Counted from the stretch's first letter, positions 9,058-17,060 are shown. The stretch: 64,000 nt of DNA from Halorubrum sp. BOL3-1 (GCF_004114375.1 NZ_CP034692.1:1922001-1986000), one strand, 5' to 3'. Notes: generated by a model not told the origin, from the letters alone. Numbers and translations: made by a program.

Positions 9058-9288
9058 TCACTCGTCGAGGTCGCGGGCGTCGCGCCACGCGGCCGCCCGC
9101 TCCGCTGCCGCCTCGCGGTCGTCGAACCGCTCCCGCTCGTAAGCCGACTCGTCGACCGCCTGCTCCATCACGTCGAGGCGGACGACGAAGCCGCCGGCCG
9201 CGCGCTCGCGCAGCCTGACGGTCGCGTACCTGTCCGATCGCTCCCACTCGGTGACCGTGCCGTCGTCGCGCTCCAGCGACCAGCTCAT
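9058..9288 (-). CDS. Small haloarchaeal protein of unknown function
   Basis: A 76-aa protein beginning MSWSLERDDGTVTEWERSD. It has a predicted N-terminal beta-rich half (alternating hydrophobics 'YATVRLRERAAGGFVVRLDV') and an Ala/Arg-rich C-terminal helix. No membrane segment and no catalytic motif are visible. It lies between a convergent VOC gene and a co-directional zinc-finger microprotein. I do not recognise a function. Confidence 0.65.
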   Translation of the reverse strand: MSWSLERDDGTVTEWERSDRYATVRLRERAAGGFVVRLDVMEQAVDESAYERERFDDREAAAERAAAWRDARDLDE

Positions 9289-9375
9289 ACCCGAGCGGAC
9301 GGGTTCCGCGGCTAAAGCGGTGCGGTTCCGTGTTCGTGGCGCCGCGCCGGACCCGCCCGCACGCCGGTCGACGAG

Positions 9376-9552
9376 TCAGTCGCCCGCGTTCCGCGAGCGG
9401 TCCGCGCTCGACGTTCCCTCGGCCTCCGGCGTGCGAGCGTACCCGCACACCGGACAGACGACGTAGCCGAGCGAGTCGTACGGAACCGACGTCGAAGGGG
9501 CAGTCACGTCGCACTCGGGGCAGTCGAAGGTCGCGGCGTCCTCGGTCGACAT
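9376..9552 (-). CDS. 58-aa zinc-finger microprotein
   Basis: A very short gene. It begins MSTEDAATFDCPECDV and has two cysteine pairs, CPEC at residues 11-14 and CPVC at about 34-37 followed by GYAR. This is the two-knuckle zinc ribbon layout common among haloarchaeal small CPxCG proteins. The C-terminal tail is Ser/Arg rich. The stop codon TGA is at 9376-9378. Such proteins often act in regulation or protein interaction, but the target is unknown. Confidence 0.7.
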   Translation of the reverse strand: MSTEDAATFDCPECDVTAPSTSVPYDSLGYVVCPVCGYARTPEAEGTSSADRSRNAGD

Positions 9553-9617
9553 GCTACCCCGTAGCGGCCGATCACACCTAGTTATGCGCCGCTTGCTGCC
9601 CCGTCAACGCCACCCTA

Positions 9618-9627
9618 CTTATATACC
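9618..9627 (+). promoter_or_regulatory. Promoter TATA box of the M24 peptidase gene
   Basis: CTTATATACC is centred about 24 bp upstream of the GTG at 9646. This supports that GTG as the start of a leaderless message. Confidence 0.6.
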
Positions 9628-9645
9628 GAGACCGAATCCCGACGC

Positions 9646-10845
9646 GTGACCGACGACGCACACGCGGACGGGGCGGCGGCGGGAGACTCGGCCGGACCGC
9701 ACGAGCGACGACGCGAGCGGACCGCGCGGCGGCTCGCCGCGATCGGCGCGGCGGGGGTGGTAGCGTTCCCGAGCCGGAACCTCCAATACCTCACCGGCTT
9801 CGGCGAGGAGCCCGGCGAGCGGCACTTCTTCCTCGTGATTCCGGCCGCGAGCGCCGCGGACCCGGGCCCGGCGCTACTGGTGCCCGCGCTGTACGAGACG
9901 CAGGTGGAGGAGGCGACGAGCGTCGGGGAGGTCCGGACGTGGAGCGACGGCGACGACCCGGTCGAGGCGACGCGCGAACTGCTCGCCGACCGGGGACTCG
10001 ACGCCGGCCGGCTCCTCGTCGACGACACGATGTGGGCGCGGTTCTCGCAGGACCTCCGCGCGGCGGCCCCCGACGCGGAGTGGGGGCTCGCGAGCGAGGC
10101 GCTCGCGGACCTCCGGGTCCGGAAAGACGAGAGCGAACTGGCGGCGCTGCGCGAGGCGGCCGAGGTCGCGGACGCCGTCGTCGGGGACCTCCGCGAGCCG
10201 GGCGCGGACGCGGTCGGCACGACCGAGACCGCGCTCGCCGGCCGGATCGCGGACCGGCTGGCCGAGCGCGGGGGGAGCGGCGTCAGCTTCGAGACGGTCG
10301 TCGCGGCCGGAGAGAACGGTGCGAAGCCGCACCACGGCAGCGGCGACCGCGAGATACGGGCGGGCGAGCCGGTCGTCCTCGACTTCGGAACGCGCGTCGG
10401 CGGCTACCCCTCCGACCAGACGCGGACCCTCGTCTTCGGCGGGGAGCCGCCGGCGGAGTACCGAGAGGTCCACGAGGTCGTGCGCGAGGCGCAGGCGGCC
10501 GGGGTCGACGCGGTCGGACCGGACGTTCCCGCGTCCGCCGTCGACCGCGCCGCGCGCGAAGTTATCGAGGCGGCGGGGTACGGTGACGCCTTCGTTCACC
10601 GGACCGGCCACGGCGTGGGGTTGGACGTCCACGAGGAGCCGTACCTCGTCGCCGGGAACGACCGGCGACTGGAGCCGGGGATGGTGTGCTCGGTCGAGCC
10701 CGGAATCTACCTCGACGGACGCTTCGGCTGTCGGATCGAGGACCTCGTCGTCGTCACCGAGGACGGCTGCGAACGGCTGAACCGGACCGACCGCGGGTGG
10801 GAGACGGGCGTCGAGACCGACGGCTCGTCGCCGAGAGAGACGTGA
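9646..10845 (+). CDS. M24-family Xaa-Pro aminopeptidase/dipeptidase
   Basis: A creatinase-fold metallopeptidase expected to release N-terminal residues next to proline. It is 399 aa, with an N-terminal domain (residues 1-160, including 'VVAFPSRNLQYLTGFGEEPG') and a C-terminal pita-bread catalytic domain. All five metal ligands are visible: Asp in 'VVLDFGTRVGGYPSDQTRT' (two), His in 'HRTGHGVGLDVHEEPY', Glu in 'VCSVEPGIYL', and Glu in 'CRIEDLVVV'. The start is GTG at 9646, supported by the TATA box. A second M24 protein is encoded at 26065-27453. Confidence 0.9.
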   Translation: MTDDAHADGAAAGDSAGPHERRRERTARRLAAIGAAGVVAFPSRNLQYLTGFGEEPGERHFFLVIPAASAADPGPALLVPALYETQVEEATSVGEVRTWSDGDDPVEATRELLADRGLDAGRLLVDDTMWARFSQDLRAAAPDAEWGLASEALADLRVRKDESELAALREAAEVADAVVGDLREPGADAVGTTETALAGRIADRLAERGGSGVSFETVVAAGENGAKPHHGSGDREIRAGEPVVLDFGTRVGGYPSDQTRTLVFGGEPPAEYREVHEVVREAQAAGVDAVGPDVPASAVDRAAREVIEAAGYGDAFVHRTGHGVGLDVHEEPYLVAGNDRRLEPGMVCSVEPGIYLDGRFGCRIEDLVVVTEDGCERLNRTDRGWETGVETDGSSPRET

Positions 10846-10937
10846 GGGAACGCGACCGGAAAGGCGGAGACCGGGGTGCCGGCGCTCGGCACGCGAATAC
10901 GGGAGTCGTGTGCCGTACCCCCAACCGGGGATTACGG

Positions 10938-10962
10938 CCGGATAATATAACAGTATTACCGG
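10938..10962. promoter_or_regulatory. Imperfect AT-rich inverted repeat in intergenic region
   Basis: CCGGATAATA and GTATTACCGG flank TAACA, giving a dyad with a one-base bulge. It sits in the 238-bp gap between the M24 gene and the next plus-strand gene, in an unusually AT-rich island. It could be an operator or promoter element. It is about 120 bp from the next start, so the link is weak. A short CCCC/GGGG hairpin just upstream (10917-10930) could end the M24 message. Confidence 0.3.
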
Positions 10963-11083
10963 ATTATTTCGGGTACATTCTCACAGTCGGACCGGAAGCA
11001 CGACTTCTCTCGGGGACCGCGCGGCCTCGCGGGGCGCGAGCGGCATCGAAACCATTAGTGTCGCCCGAGCGGAACCGCGACGC

Positions 11084-11386
11084 ATGAGCGACACCGATGC
11101 GGACGAGGGGGACGAAGAGGCCGAGGCGGAGCCGGCCGTCGAACTCGGTGAGGGGCCGGACGTGCCCGGCGAGCCGGTCGCTCGCGTCGCGTCGCGGCTC
11201 ACCTGGCCCGCGACGCGAAGCGACGTCCGGGCGCAGGAGGGCGACGCCGAACTCCGGACGCCCGACGGCCTCCGCGGACTCGACGACGTGCTGGCCGAGT
11301 CCGAGGTGCCGCTGTTCGAGAGCCGGAGCGAGTTCGTCCGAGAAGTGGAGGACATCGTCGGTCGCGGTCCCGTCGCGACCGAGTAG
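11084..11386 (+). CDS. Small acidic haloarchaeal protein (possibly DUF5789)
   Basis: A 100-aa protein, MSDTDADEGDEEAEAEPAV at the start, with a disordered acidic N-terminus (residues 1-25). A conserved-looking core follows ('ARVASRLTWPATRSDV', then 'ELRTPDGLRGLDDVL' and 'VREVEDIVGRGPV'). No membrane segment or catalytic motif is seen. The core resembles a haloarchaeal family that I believe is DUF5789, but that name is from memory. Function unknown. Confidence 0.7.
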   Translation: MSDTDADEGDEEAEAEPAVELGEGPDVPGEPVARVASRLTWPATRSDVRAQEGDAELRTPDGLRGLDDVLAESEVPLFESRSEFVREVEDIVGRGPVATE

Positions 11387-11443
11387 GGAGCGCGGTCGGC
11401 GTCCCGCCGCGGGCTTTTTGTTCGACCGGCGCGGAGCCGAGAC

Positions 11444-11896
11444 ATGACGATACCGTTCGACCCGGACGAGCTGGACCCCGAGGAGTACGGCGAAACGAAG
11501 ACGACGCTGTCGACCGACCACGAGTCGGCGATCGAACGCGTCCGCGAGGTGTGTACCGACGCCGGATTCGGCATCCCGGTAGAGTTCTCTCCGTCGGAGA
11601 TGTTGAACGAGAAGGTCGACGCTGATCGCGACCCGTACTACGTCCTCGGCGCCTGTAACCCGAAGATGGCTGACCGCGCCCTCGACGCCACCGAGAAGCG
11701 CATCGGAGGGGTGTTCCCGTGTAACATGATAGTCTGGGAGGAGTCGCCCGGCGAGCAGGTCGTCTACCACGTCTCGATCATGAAGATCGCGCGCCTGCTC
11801 GGACTCCCGGTCGACGACGACGAGATGGACGCGATCATCGACGACACCGGCGAGATGGTCGACGCCGTGTTCGCAGAACTCGACGAAGACGCGTAG
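11444..11896 (+). CDS. DUF302-family protein
   Basis: A 150-aa soluble protein. The central part 'HESAIERVREVCTDAGFGIP' followed by 'YYVLGACNPKMADRALD' and 'GGVFPCNMIVWEES' matches the DUF302 fold. That fold is an alpha-beta sandwich often with a conserved 'GACNP' and 'LPCN'-like cysteine region. Biochemical role unknown; the two conserved cysteines suggest redox or ligand binding. The ATG at 11444 fits the homology start. Confidence 0.85.
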   Translation: MTIPFDPDELDPEEYGETKTTLSTDHESAIERVREVCTDAGFGIPVEFSPSEMLNEKVDADRDPYYVLGACNPKMADRALDATEKRIGGVFPCNMIVWEESPGEQVVYHVSIMKIARLLGLPVDDDEMDAIIDDTGEMVDAVFAELDEDA

Positions 11897-12010
11897 GTCG
11901 CGGTCCGCAAGGACCTGACCGCTTTTTAATTGACATCGAGCAGCGCCACTACCGATCACCCTCGATACGGGCGACCGCGGCGGGCGGGGCGGCTCCGAGG
12001 GAGCGGCCGC

Positions 12011-12172
12011 TCATTCGGTGAAGATCTCCTCGAACGCAGCGCAGTTGTCGCGGGTGCCGGCCCGGATGAGGGTGTCGCCCTCGCGGAGGGTAGTCCCGGC
12101 CCCCGGGCTGTCGAGTACGTCGTCGCCGCGCTGGATGGCGGCGTCCGCGACCGCTCCGAAACGGCGTCCGAC
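12011..12172 (-). pseudogene. Remnant of an RCK_C (TrkA-C) domain
   Basis: About 54 codons in one frame, ending at TGA 12011, read RRFGAVADAAIQRGDDVL and on to 'TTLREGDTLIRAGTRDN' and 'FEEIFTE'. This matches the second half of a TrkA C-terminal domain, the ligand-sensing module of K+ channels and transporters. There is no in-frame ATG, GTG or TTG before the conserved part, and only about 50 bp separate it from the next gene, so the rest of the protein is gone. The remainder of 11897-12224 shows nothing else. Confidence 0.6.
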
Positions 12173-12224
12173 GGGCGTCGGCCGCGAACCAAACGCTAAG
12201 TGGGGCGGGTCCGAGGGGACCTGT

Positions 12225-12569
12225 ATGTGGGGCTCCCGTGGCGGCCGAGACCGGCGGACGGTGGTCTGTATCGCGTGCGGCGACTCGGTGTTGCGGGAGG
12301 ACGCGCGCGAGTACGACAAGGAGGGGGACCGGTGGAACCGACGCGACAAGGAGTTCGAGTACCTCTGTGTCGACTGCGACGACGAGCTGTCCCACCAGCC
12401 CCGCGACGGTCTCGAATCGCTGGTCTGCTCGATCGAGTCGGACGGACTCTCCACCGAGGAGTTCCTCGGCCGCTACGTCGACGCCGTGGCGAGCGACGCC
12501 GACGATCGGACCGGGGCGAGTGGCACGGAGAAACGCTCCGACCGCGACCGCTCCGACCGCGACCGATAA
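12225..12569 (+). CDS. Zinc-finger small protein, haloarchaeal
   Basis: A 114-aa protein starting MWGSRGGRDRRTVVCIACGD. It has two cysteine pairs: CIAC at about residues 15-18 and CVDC at about 49-52, a typical treble-clef or zinc-ribbon spacing. The C-terminal half is helical and acidic and ends in a repetitive basic tail 'RSDRDRSDRDR'. The frame extends upstream of the ATG at 12225, but that part is antisense to the RCK_C remnant. Function unknown; nucleic-acid or protein binding is plausible. Confidence 0.7.
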   Translation: MWGSRGGRDRRTVVCIACGDSVLREDAREYDKEGDRWNRRDKEFEYLCVDCDDELSHQPRDGLESLVCSIESDGLSTEEFLGRYVDAVASDADDRTGASGTEKRSDRDRSDRDR

Positions 12570-12605
12570 TCCTACCCGTTGCGGCTCGGTACCGCGACCG
12601 TACGC

Positions 12606-13469
12606 ATGAACGCCCTCCACCGAGCAGTCCCCGCTTCCACTCCAGTTTCGACCGCGACTGAGGCCGTCGATCCGATTCCGGCCGCCCTCGGCGCCGTCGA
12701 TCCCGTTCCCGCCGCTCTCGGCGCCGTCGCGCTAGTTGTCGGATTCGGGTTCCTCGCGTACGGAGCGGTCGGCGCCCGCGACGCGGTCCGGGTCCTCCGG
12801 ACGACCGCAACGGGTCCGCGCGGACTCGACGGCGCGGAGCGTCGAGTCCGGATCACGGGTCGGGCGGCCGCGGTCGACGACGAGACGCTTCCGTCGCCGT
12901 TCGGCGGCGACCCGTGCCTCTGCGTCGACTACGACGTCTCCGAGCTGCGCAGCCAGGGGAAAGGGCAGTCGTGGGTCACGATCGACGGGGGCGAGGCCGG
13001 GGTTCCCTTCCGCGTCGACGACGGCGGGACCGGCGTCCGTGTCGACCCCGCGGCGGCGGCGTTCTCCCTCGACATCGACGAGAAGATCAAAGTCGACGCC
13101 GCCGACGAGCCGCCGGAACGCGTCCGGGGGTTCGTCGACGCGGTCGACGAGGTCGAGAGCACGGAGACCGGGTACGAGGTCGGTCCGCTCACGATCGGCG
13201 ACGACCCGCGGCGCCGATACCTCCAGCGTGTGCTTCGACCGGGCGACGAGGTGACGGTCGTCGGTGACGCCGCGGCGTTCTCGGACGCGCCCGTCGGCGA
13301 GGTGAAATCGAAGGTCGCGGACGGCTCGCCGTTCGTCGTCTCGGACGCGAGCGCGCGACGGACCGCGCTCCGACTGGTCGGTCGATCGGCGGTTCCGGTC
13401 GTCCTCGGCGCGGTCGCGCTCGCGGTGGCCGGGGTGGCACTGTCGCCCGCCGTCGGAGCGGTTGTCTGA
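12606..13469 (+). CDS. Membrane protein with large soluble loop (possibly GIDE-type domain)
   Basis: A 287-aa protein with hydrophobic segments near residues 35-58 and 262-285 that bracket a soluble beta-rich domain of about 200 aa. The middle contains 'VRITGRAAAVDDETLPSPF', 'CLCVDYDVSE' and 'RVLRPGDEVTVVGDAAAF'. This topology and these motifs recall archaeal members of the GIDE/E3-like membrane family, but no RING domain is present. The N-terminus includes a degenerate internal repeat (AVDPIPAALG, AVDPVPAALG). Function not known. Confidence 0.65.
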   Translation: MNALHRAVPASTPVSTATEAVDPIPAALGAVDPVPAALGAVALVVGFGFLAYGAVGARDAVRVLRTTATGPRGLDGAERRVRITGRAAAVDDETLPSPFGGDPCLCVDYDVSELRSQGKGQSWVTIDGGEAGVPFRVDDGGTGVRVDPAAAAFSLDIDEKIKVDAADEPPERVRGFVDAVDEVESTETGYEVGPLTIGDDPRRRYLQRVLRPGDEVTVVGDAAAFSDAPVGEVKSKVADGSPFVVSDASARRTALRLVGRSAVPVVLGAVALAVAGVALSPAVGAVV

Positions 13470-13535
13470 GTCGGGTGACCGCGGCTCCGCGCCCGGCCGC
13501 CCCGCGGCCCCGCCTCCCCCGCCCGACAGGCCTTT

Positions 13536-13553
13536 CTAACGCACCCGCGTTAG
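13536..13553. promoter_or_regulatory. Perfect 7-bp dyad just before the RNase R start
   Basis: CTAACGC, spacer ACCC, GCGTTAG. The dyad ends 7 bp before the ATG at 13561, where a leaderless transcript would begin. It could be an operator that covers the start site or a short RNA hairpin. Confidence 0.45.
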
Positions 13554-13560
13554 TTGAGGC

Positions 13561-14862
13561 ATGTCAGACGACGAGCCGAAGCAAGGGTCCGCCGAGGACC
13601 AGGGCCCCGTGACGATCACGCCGGGGCTGGCGGACCGACTCGCCGAGAAACGCGAGGAGCTGTTCGAGGAGTTCGAGATCCGCGACGAGTTCCCGAGCGA
13701 GGTGCTCCGCGAGGCCGAGCGACGAACGGAGAACGTCTACGAGGAGATCGGAGACGAGGTCGACGAGCGCGAGGACCTCCGCGATCTGACCACGTGGACC
13801 ACCGACCCGATCGACGCCCAGGACTTCGACGACGCCATCTCGATCCGACGCGAGGAGGACGCCTACCGGCTGTGGGTCCACATCGCCGACGTGACCCACT
13901 ACGTCACCCCCGACACCGCGATGTGGGAGGAGGCGGTCCAGCGCGCCAACACCGTCTACCTGCCCGACTACACGATCCACATGCTCCCGCCGGTGTTGGC
14001 GGAGACCGTCTGCTCGCTCGTTCCCGACGAGGACCGGCTCGCGCACACCGTCGAGATGGAGATCGATCCGGAGACGCTGTCCTTCGAGGACATCGACATC
14101 TACAAGTCCGTCATCAACTCCGACGAGCGGCTCACCTACGCCCAGTGCGAGGACCGACTCGAAGACCCCTCCTTACCCCTCGGCGAGGAGAACCAGCTCG
14201 CGTACGAGCTCGCGGACCGCATGCACGAGCAGCGCAAGGCGGACGGTTCGCTCGTGTTGAACCCCAGCCGCGACCGCGCGCACACCATCATCGAGGAGTC
14301 GATGCTGAAGGCGAACAAGGCGGTGACGCACACCCTGATGTGGGACCGCGGCGTCGAGGCGATGTACCGCGTCCACCCGCAGCCGACCCCCGACCAGTGG
14401 AACGAGGCGTTAAAAGAGATCCAGGAGCTGAACGGCGTCTCCATCCCCGGCGACGCGTGGGGCGACGACCCGCGAAAGGCGGTCAACGCCGCTCTCGAAG
14501 AGTCGCCGGAGCGCCAGCTCAACAAGATCCAGCGCGCCGTGCTGAAGGTGATGCCCCGCGCGAAGTACATGAACGACCCGTTCGGCGGCCACCACGCGCT
14601 CAACTTCGACATCTACGGCCACTTCACCTCGCCCATCCGCCGCCTGTCGGACACGATCAACCACTGGATCGTCCACGAGAACGACGTGCCCGAGAACCTG
14701 ATCGAACTGTGCGACCACGCCAGCGACAAGCAGAAGGACGGCGAGACCGCAGAGCGGCTCTACAAGCAGTTCCTCGAAGAGCAGGGACTCGACCAGCACG
14801 CGGTCAACAACCGCGGGGTCGAGGTCGTCGACGATCCCGAGGAAGCGAAACACACCGCCTGA
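13561..14862 (+). CDS. rnr: Ribonuclease R-like RNB-domain exoribonuclease
   Basis: A 3'-to-5' exoribonuclease of the RNR/RNB class. The 433-aa product is almost only the catalytic RNB domain. It lacks the N-terminal cold-shock and C-terminal S1 domains of bacterial RNase R (about 800 aa), as reported for haloarchaeal RNase R. The catalytic acidic cluster is in DPIDAQDFDDAIS (about residues 81-93). The C-terminal RNB end 'ALNFDIYGHFTSPIRRLSD' supplies the conserved Arg and Asp. Halophilic archaea lack the archaeal exosome, so this enzyme is likely central in RNA decay. Confidence 0.93.
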   Translation: MSDDEPKQGSAEDQGPVTITPGLADRLAEKREELFEEFEIRDEFPSEVLREAERRTENVYEEIGDEVDEREDLRDLTTWTTDPIDAQDFDDAISIRREEDAYRLWVHIADVTHYVTPDTAMWEEAVQRANTVYLPDYTIHMLPPVLAETVCSLVPDEDRLAHTVEMEIDPETLSFEDIDIYKSVINSDERLTYAQCEDRLEDPSLPLGEENQLAYELADRMHEQRKADGSLVLNPSRDRAHTIIEESMLKANKAVTHTLMWDRGVEAMYRVHPQPTPDQWNEALKEIQELNGVSIPGDAWGDDPRKAVNAALEESPERQLNKIQRAVLKVMPRAKYMNDPFGGHHALNFDIYGHFTSPIRRLSDTINHWIVHENDVPENLIELCDHASDKQKDGETAERLYKQFLEEQGLDQHAVNNRGVEVVDDPEEAKHTA

Positions 14863-14899
14863 GCGGGAGATATAGGCGTCTTCGGACGCAACGATCGGT

Positions 14900-15349
14900 A
14901 TGGACGCCCACGAACACGGCGGCGACGCGGACCGAGGCGAAACGGATCCGTTCGAACCGGCCGGCGATCCGGAACGCGACGCCGAGCGCGCGGCGACGGT
15001 CGGCGGCTTCGCCGGCGCGGTCCTCGGCGCTCGCGGCGGCCCCGTCGGCGCCGGAATCGGCGCGTTCCTCGGCGGGTCGACCGGCTACGCGGTAGGATAC
15101 CTGTCGAGCGAACTGGAGCGAGTCGGGGACGACGGAGGCGAAACCGGTCACGACGGCGACGACGGGCAGTCGACCGAACCCGACGACGGGCCGGTGACGA
15201 TCGAGGTCGACTCGGAGGGAGTCGACGACACCGACAACGACGCTGACGACACCGGCCACGACGCCGACGACACCGGCCACGACACCGACGACACCGGCCA
15301 CGACACCGACGACACCGACCACGACACCGACGACACCGCCGACCGGTAG
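14900..15349 (+). CDS. Glycine-zipper protein with acidic His/Asp/Thr repeat tail
   Basis: A 149-aa protein. Residues 32-70 form a Gly/Ala-rich hydrophobic stretch ('VGGFAGAVLGARGGPVGAG') with glycine-zipper spacing, typical of membrane-inserting or oligomerising proteins. From residue 112 on it is a degenerate hexapeptide repeat of DDTGHD type with alternating Asp, Thr and His. No signal peptide precedes the zipper. The His/Asp-rich repeat could bind metal ions, but this is inference. Function unknown. Confidence 0.7.
   Translation: MDAHEHGGDADRGETDPFEPAGDPERDAERAATVGGFAGAVLGARGGPVGAGIGAFLGGSTGYAVGYLSSELERVGDDGGETGHDGDDGQSTEPDDGPVTIEVDSEGVDDTDNDADDTGHDADDTGHDTDDTGHDTDDTDHDTDDTADR
15235..15345 (+). 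repeat. 18-bp degenerate tandem repeats (GACGACACCGGCCACGAC)
   Basis: About six tandem units of 18 bp encode DDTGHD or its variants (DADDTGHD, DTDDTGHD, DTDDTDHD) at the 3' end of the glycine-zipper gene. Most differences are single-base. Confidence 0.85.
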
Positions 15350-15417
15350 CGACCCGGCTGGAGTCCGAGACCTACCGCGGGGCGAACCTTGATTGCCGGT
15401 GGCGCCGACCCGTCGTC

Positions 15418-15800
15418 ATGGTAACTGACCGCATCGTCGACCACGCCCTGTCGGCCGACGGCGACCGCCCGGACCTCTCGGCGCACCTCCTCGACTGGTT
15501 CGCCGTGACGGTCGGCGGCGCGACCCACGCCGACTCCACGCCGGCGATCCTGGAGGGCGTCCGGAGGGTCGCTGGCCCCGAACCGGACCCTGAGCGCGAC
15601 GAGGCCGCGACGCTACTCCCGAGCGGCGAGCGGCTGACGCCGGCGGACGCCGCACTCGCGAACGGCGCACTCGCGCACAGCCTCGACTTCGACGACACCC
15701 ACCTCGCCTCCTCGCTACACCCGGGCGCGCCCGTCATCGCGGCCGCGCTCGCCGCCGCCGAGGCCGAAGGAGCCGACTCGGACCGCTTCCGGAGGGGCGT
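15418..15800 (+). pseudogene. Truncated MmgE/PrpD-family gene (N-terminal part only)
   Basis: The first ~125 codons match the N-terminal half of MmgE/PrpD proteins (2-methylcitrate dehydratase-like): 'ALSADGDRPDLSAHLLDWFA', 'LPSGERLTPADAALANGALA' and the conserved 'HSLDFDDTHLASSLHPGAP'. Family proteins are about 450 aa. Homology stops at about 15800. From there the open frame simply runs through DNA that is antisense to a CoA-transferase gene, so the 494-codon frame is an artefact. The breakpoint suggests a deletion that removed the C-terminal parts of two convergent genes. Confidence 0.75.
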
Positions 15801-17060
15801 CGCCGCCGACCGCCGTCGACGGGAGCGCGACGACGCCGAGCCGGCAGTTCCTGGCGAAGTCGCCGCCGCCGCCGATCCCGTTTACCACGCGCGTCCCGCG
15901 GATGTGCGTCGCGTTCACGTTGCCGTACAGGTTGACTTCGACGGCGCTGTTGACGCCGACGACGCCGAACCGGTCGATCAGTTCCGGCGCGTTCGAGACA
16001 TCCGCCGGTCGGAGGACCACGTCCTCGGCGTAGCGCTCAATGTCGGCGAACAGGCGGTCTTGACCTTCGCTCGACAGCGCCAGCGACGTGGCGCTCGCAC
16101 CCCGGAGGTCGCCCGCGTCGAGCATGTCGAGGAGTCCGTCCTGGACGACCTCGCCGACGTACGCCACGTCGCGGTCGCCGAACTCGACGTCCGCGAGCGC
16201 GCCCATCAGCGCGTTGCCGAGGCTTCCGACGCCGAACTGGAGGTTGACCGCGTCGGAAAGGAGGGGGTTGCGGTCAAGTTCGACCTCCAGGAAGTCGCCG
16301 AGGTTCGCGGCGATGGCCTCGTCGGTCTCGGAGACATCGCGGAATTCGTAGGGGTCGTCAGGGCGGTCCGTCTCGACGACCGCGGCGAGCTTGCCGGGGT
16401 CGAACCGGACCGCCGGCCCGTCGGTCTCGCCGAGCGGGTCGTCCAGCGGGATCGGCGCCCGATTCGGCGGGTCCTCGCGGACGTGAACGTCGTGGACGCG
16501 CGCCAGATCGAGCGGCTGTGCCCGGTTGACCTCGACGACGATCCGGTCGGCCGCGCCCACGTAGGCGGGTGTGTGCCCGATCGAAGTCGACGGGACGAGC
16601 CAGCCGGGACCGACCGCGACCGCCTCGACTATCGCAATCGTCTCTCCCCGCATCCCCGCGCGGAGGCCGCCGAACCGGACCTCGTCGGCGAGCCGCGAGA
16701 TGTGGCGGTCGTGGAACGCGATCCGACCCTCGTTGGCCGCCTCGCGGGAGGTCTCGTTCGGGACGAACGGATACCGGCGCGCCATGTCACCCGACTCGAC
16801 GAGGTGGCGGTCGATCTCGTCGCCGACGCCGCCCCCGAGATCACCGTCAGCTCGCGGTCGGCCTCGGCCGCCGCGATCGCTTCCGGCACCAGTTTCGGAT
16901 AGCCGACGCCGCCGAACCCGGAGACGAGCAGCGTCGCCGTCTCGGGGACGAGCGACGCCGCTTCCTCGGGGGCGGCGAGGGGGAGGTCGCCGCCGAGCCG
17001 CGCGTCCGGCACCGGGTCCGAGAGCGTGGGCGCCGCGGGCCCGGAGGGTGCGGGCGTCAC
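15800..17060 (-). pseudogene. Acetyl-CoA hydrolase/transferase-family gene, frameshifted and 3'-truncated
   Basis: The 5' part starts at ATG 17060 with 'TLLVSGFGGVGYPKLVPEA' and 'RELTVISGA'. The reading frame is then lost near 16828-16835, where one base appears to be missing. The protein continues in another minus frame from 'GVGDEIDRHLVESGDMARRY' through 'VNGIGGGGDFARNCRLGVV' and 'ALPSTAVGGD'. These are hallmarks of the COG0427 acyl-CoA:acetate CoA-transferase/hydrolase family. The last ~80-100 residues are missing because the gene is joined to the prpD fragment. It overlaps the MaoC gene stop by 4 nt, so the two were once an operon. Confidence 0.75.

Noticed and set aside
15800-16902. Continuation of the plus-strand open frame from the prpD fragment to 16902
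   Set aside because: It is fully antisense to clear CoA-transferase coding sequence and shows no family similarity past about residue 125, so it is read-through, not a fusion protein.
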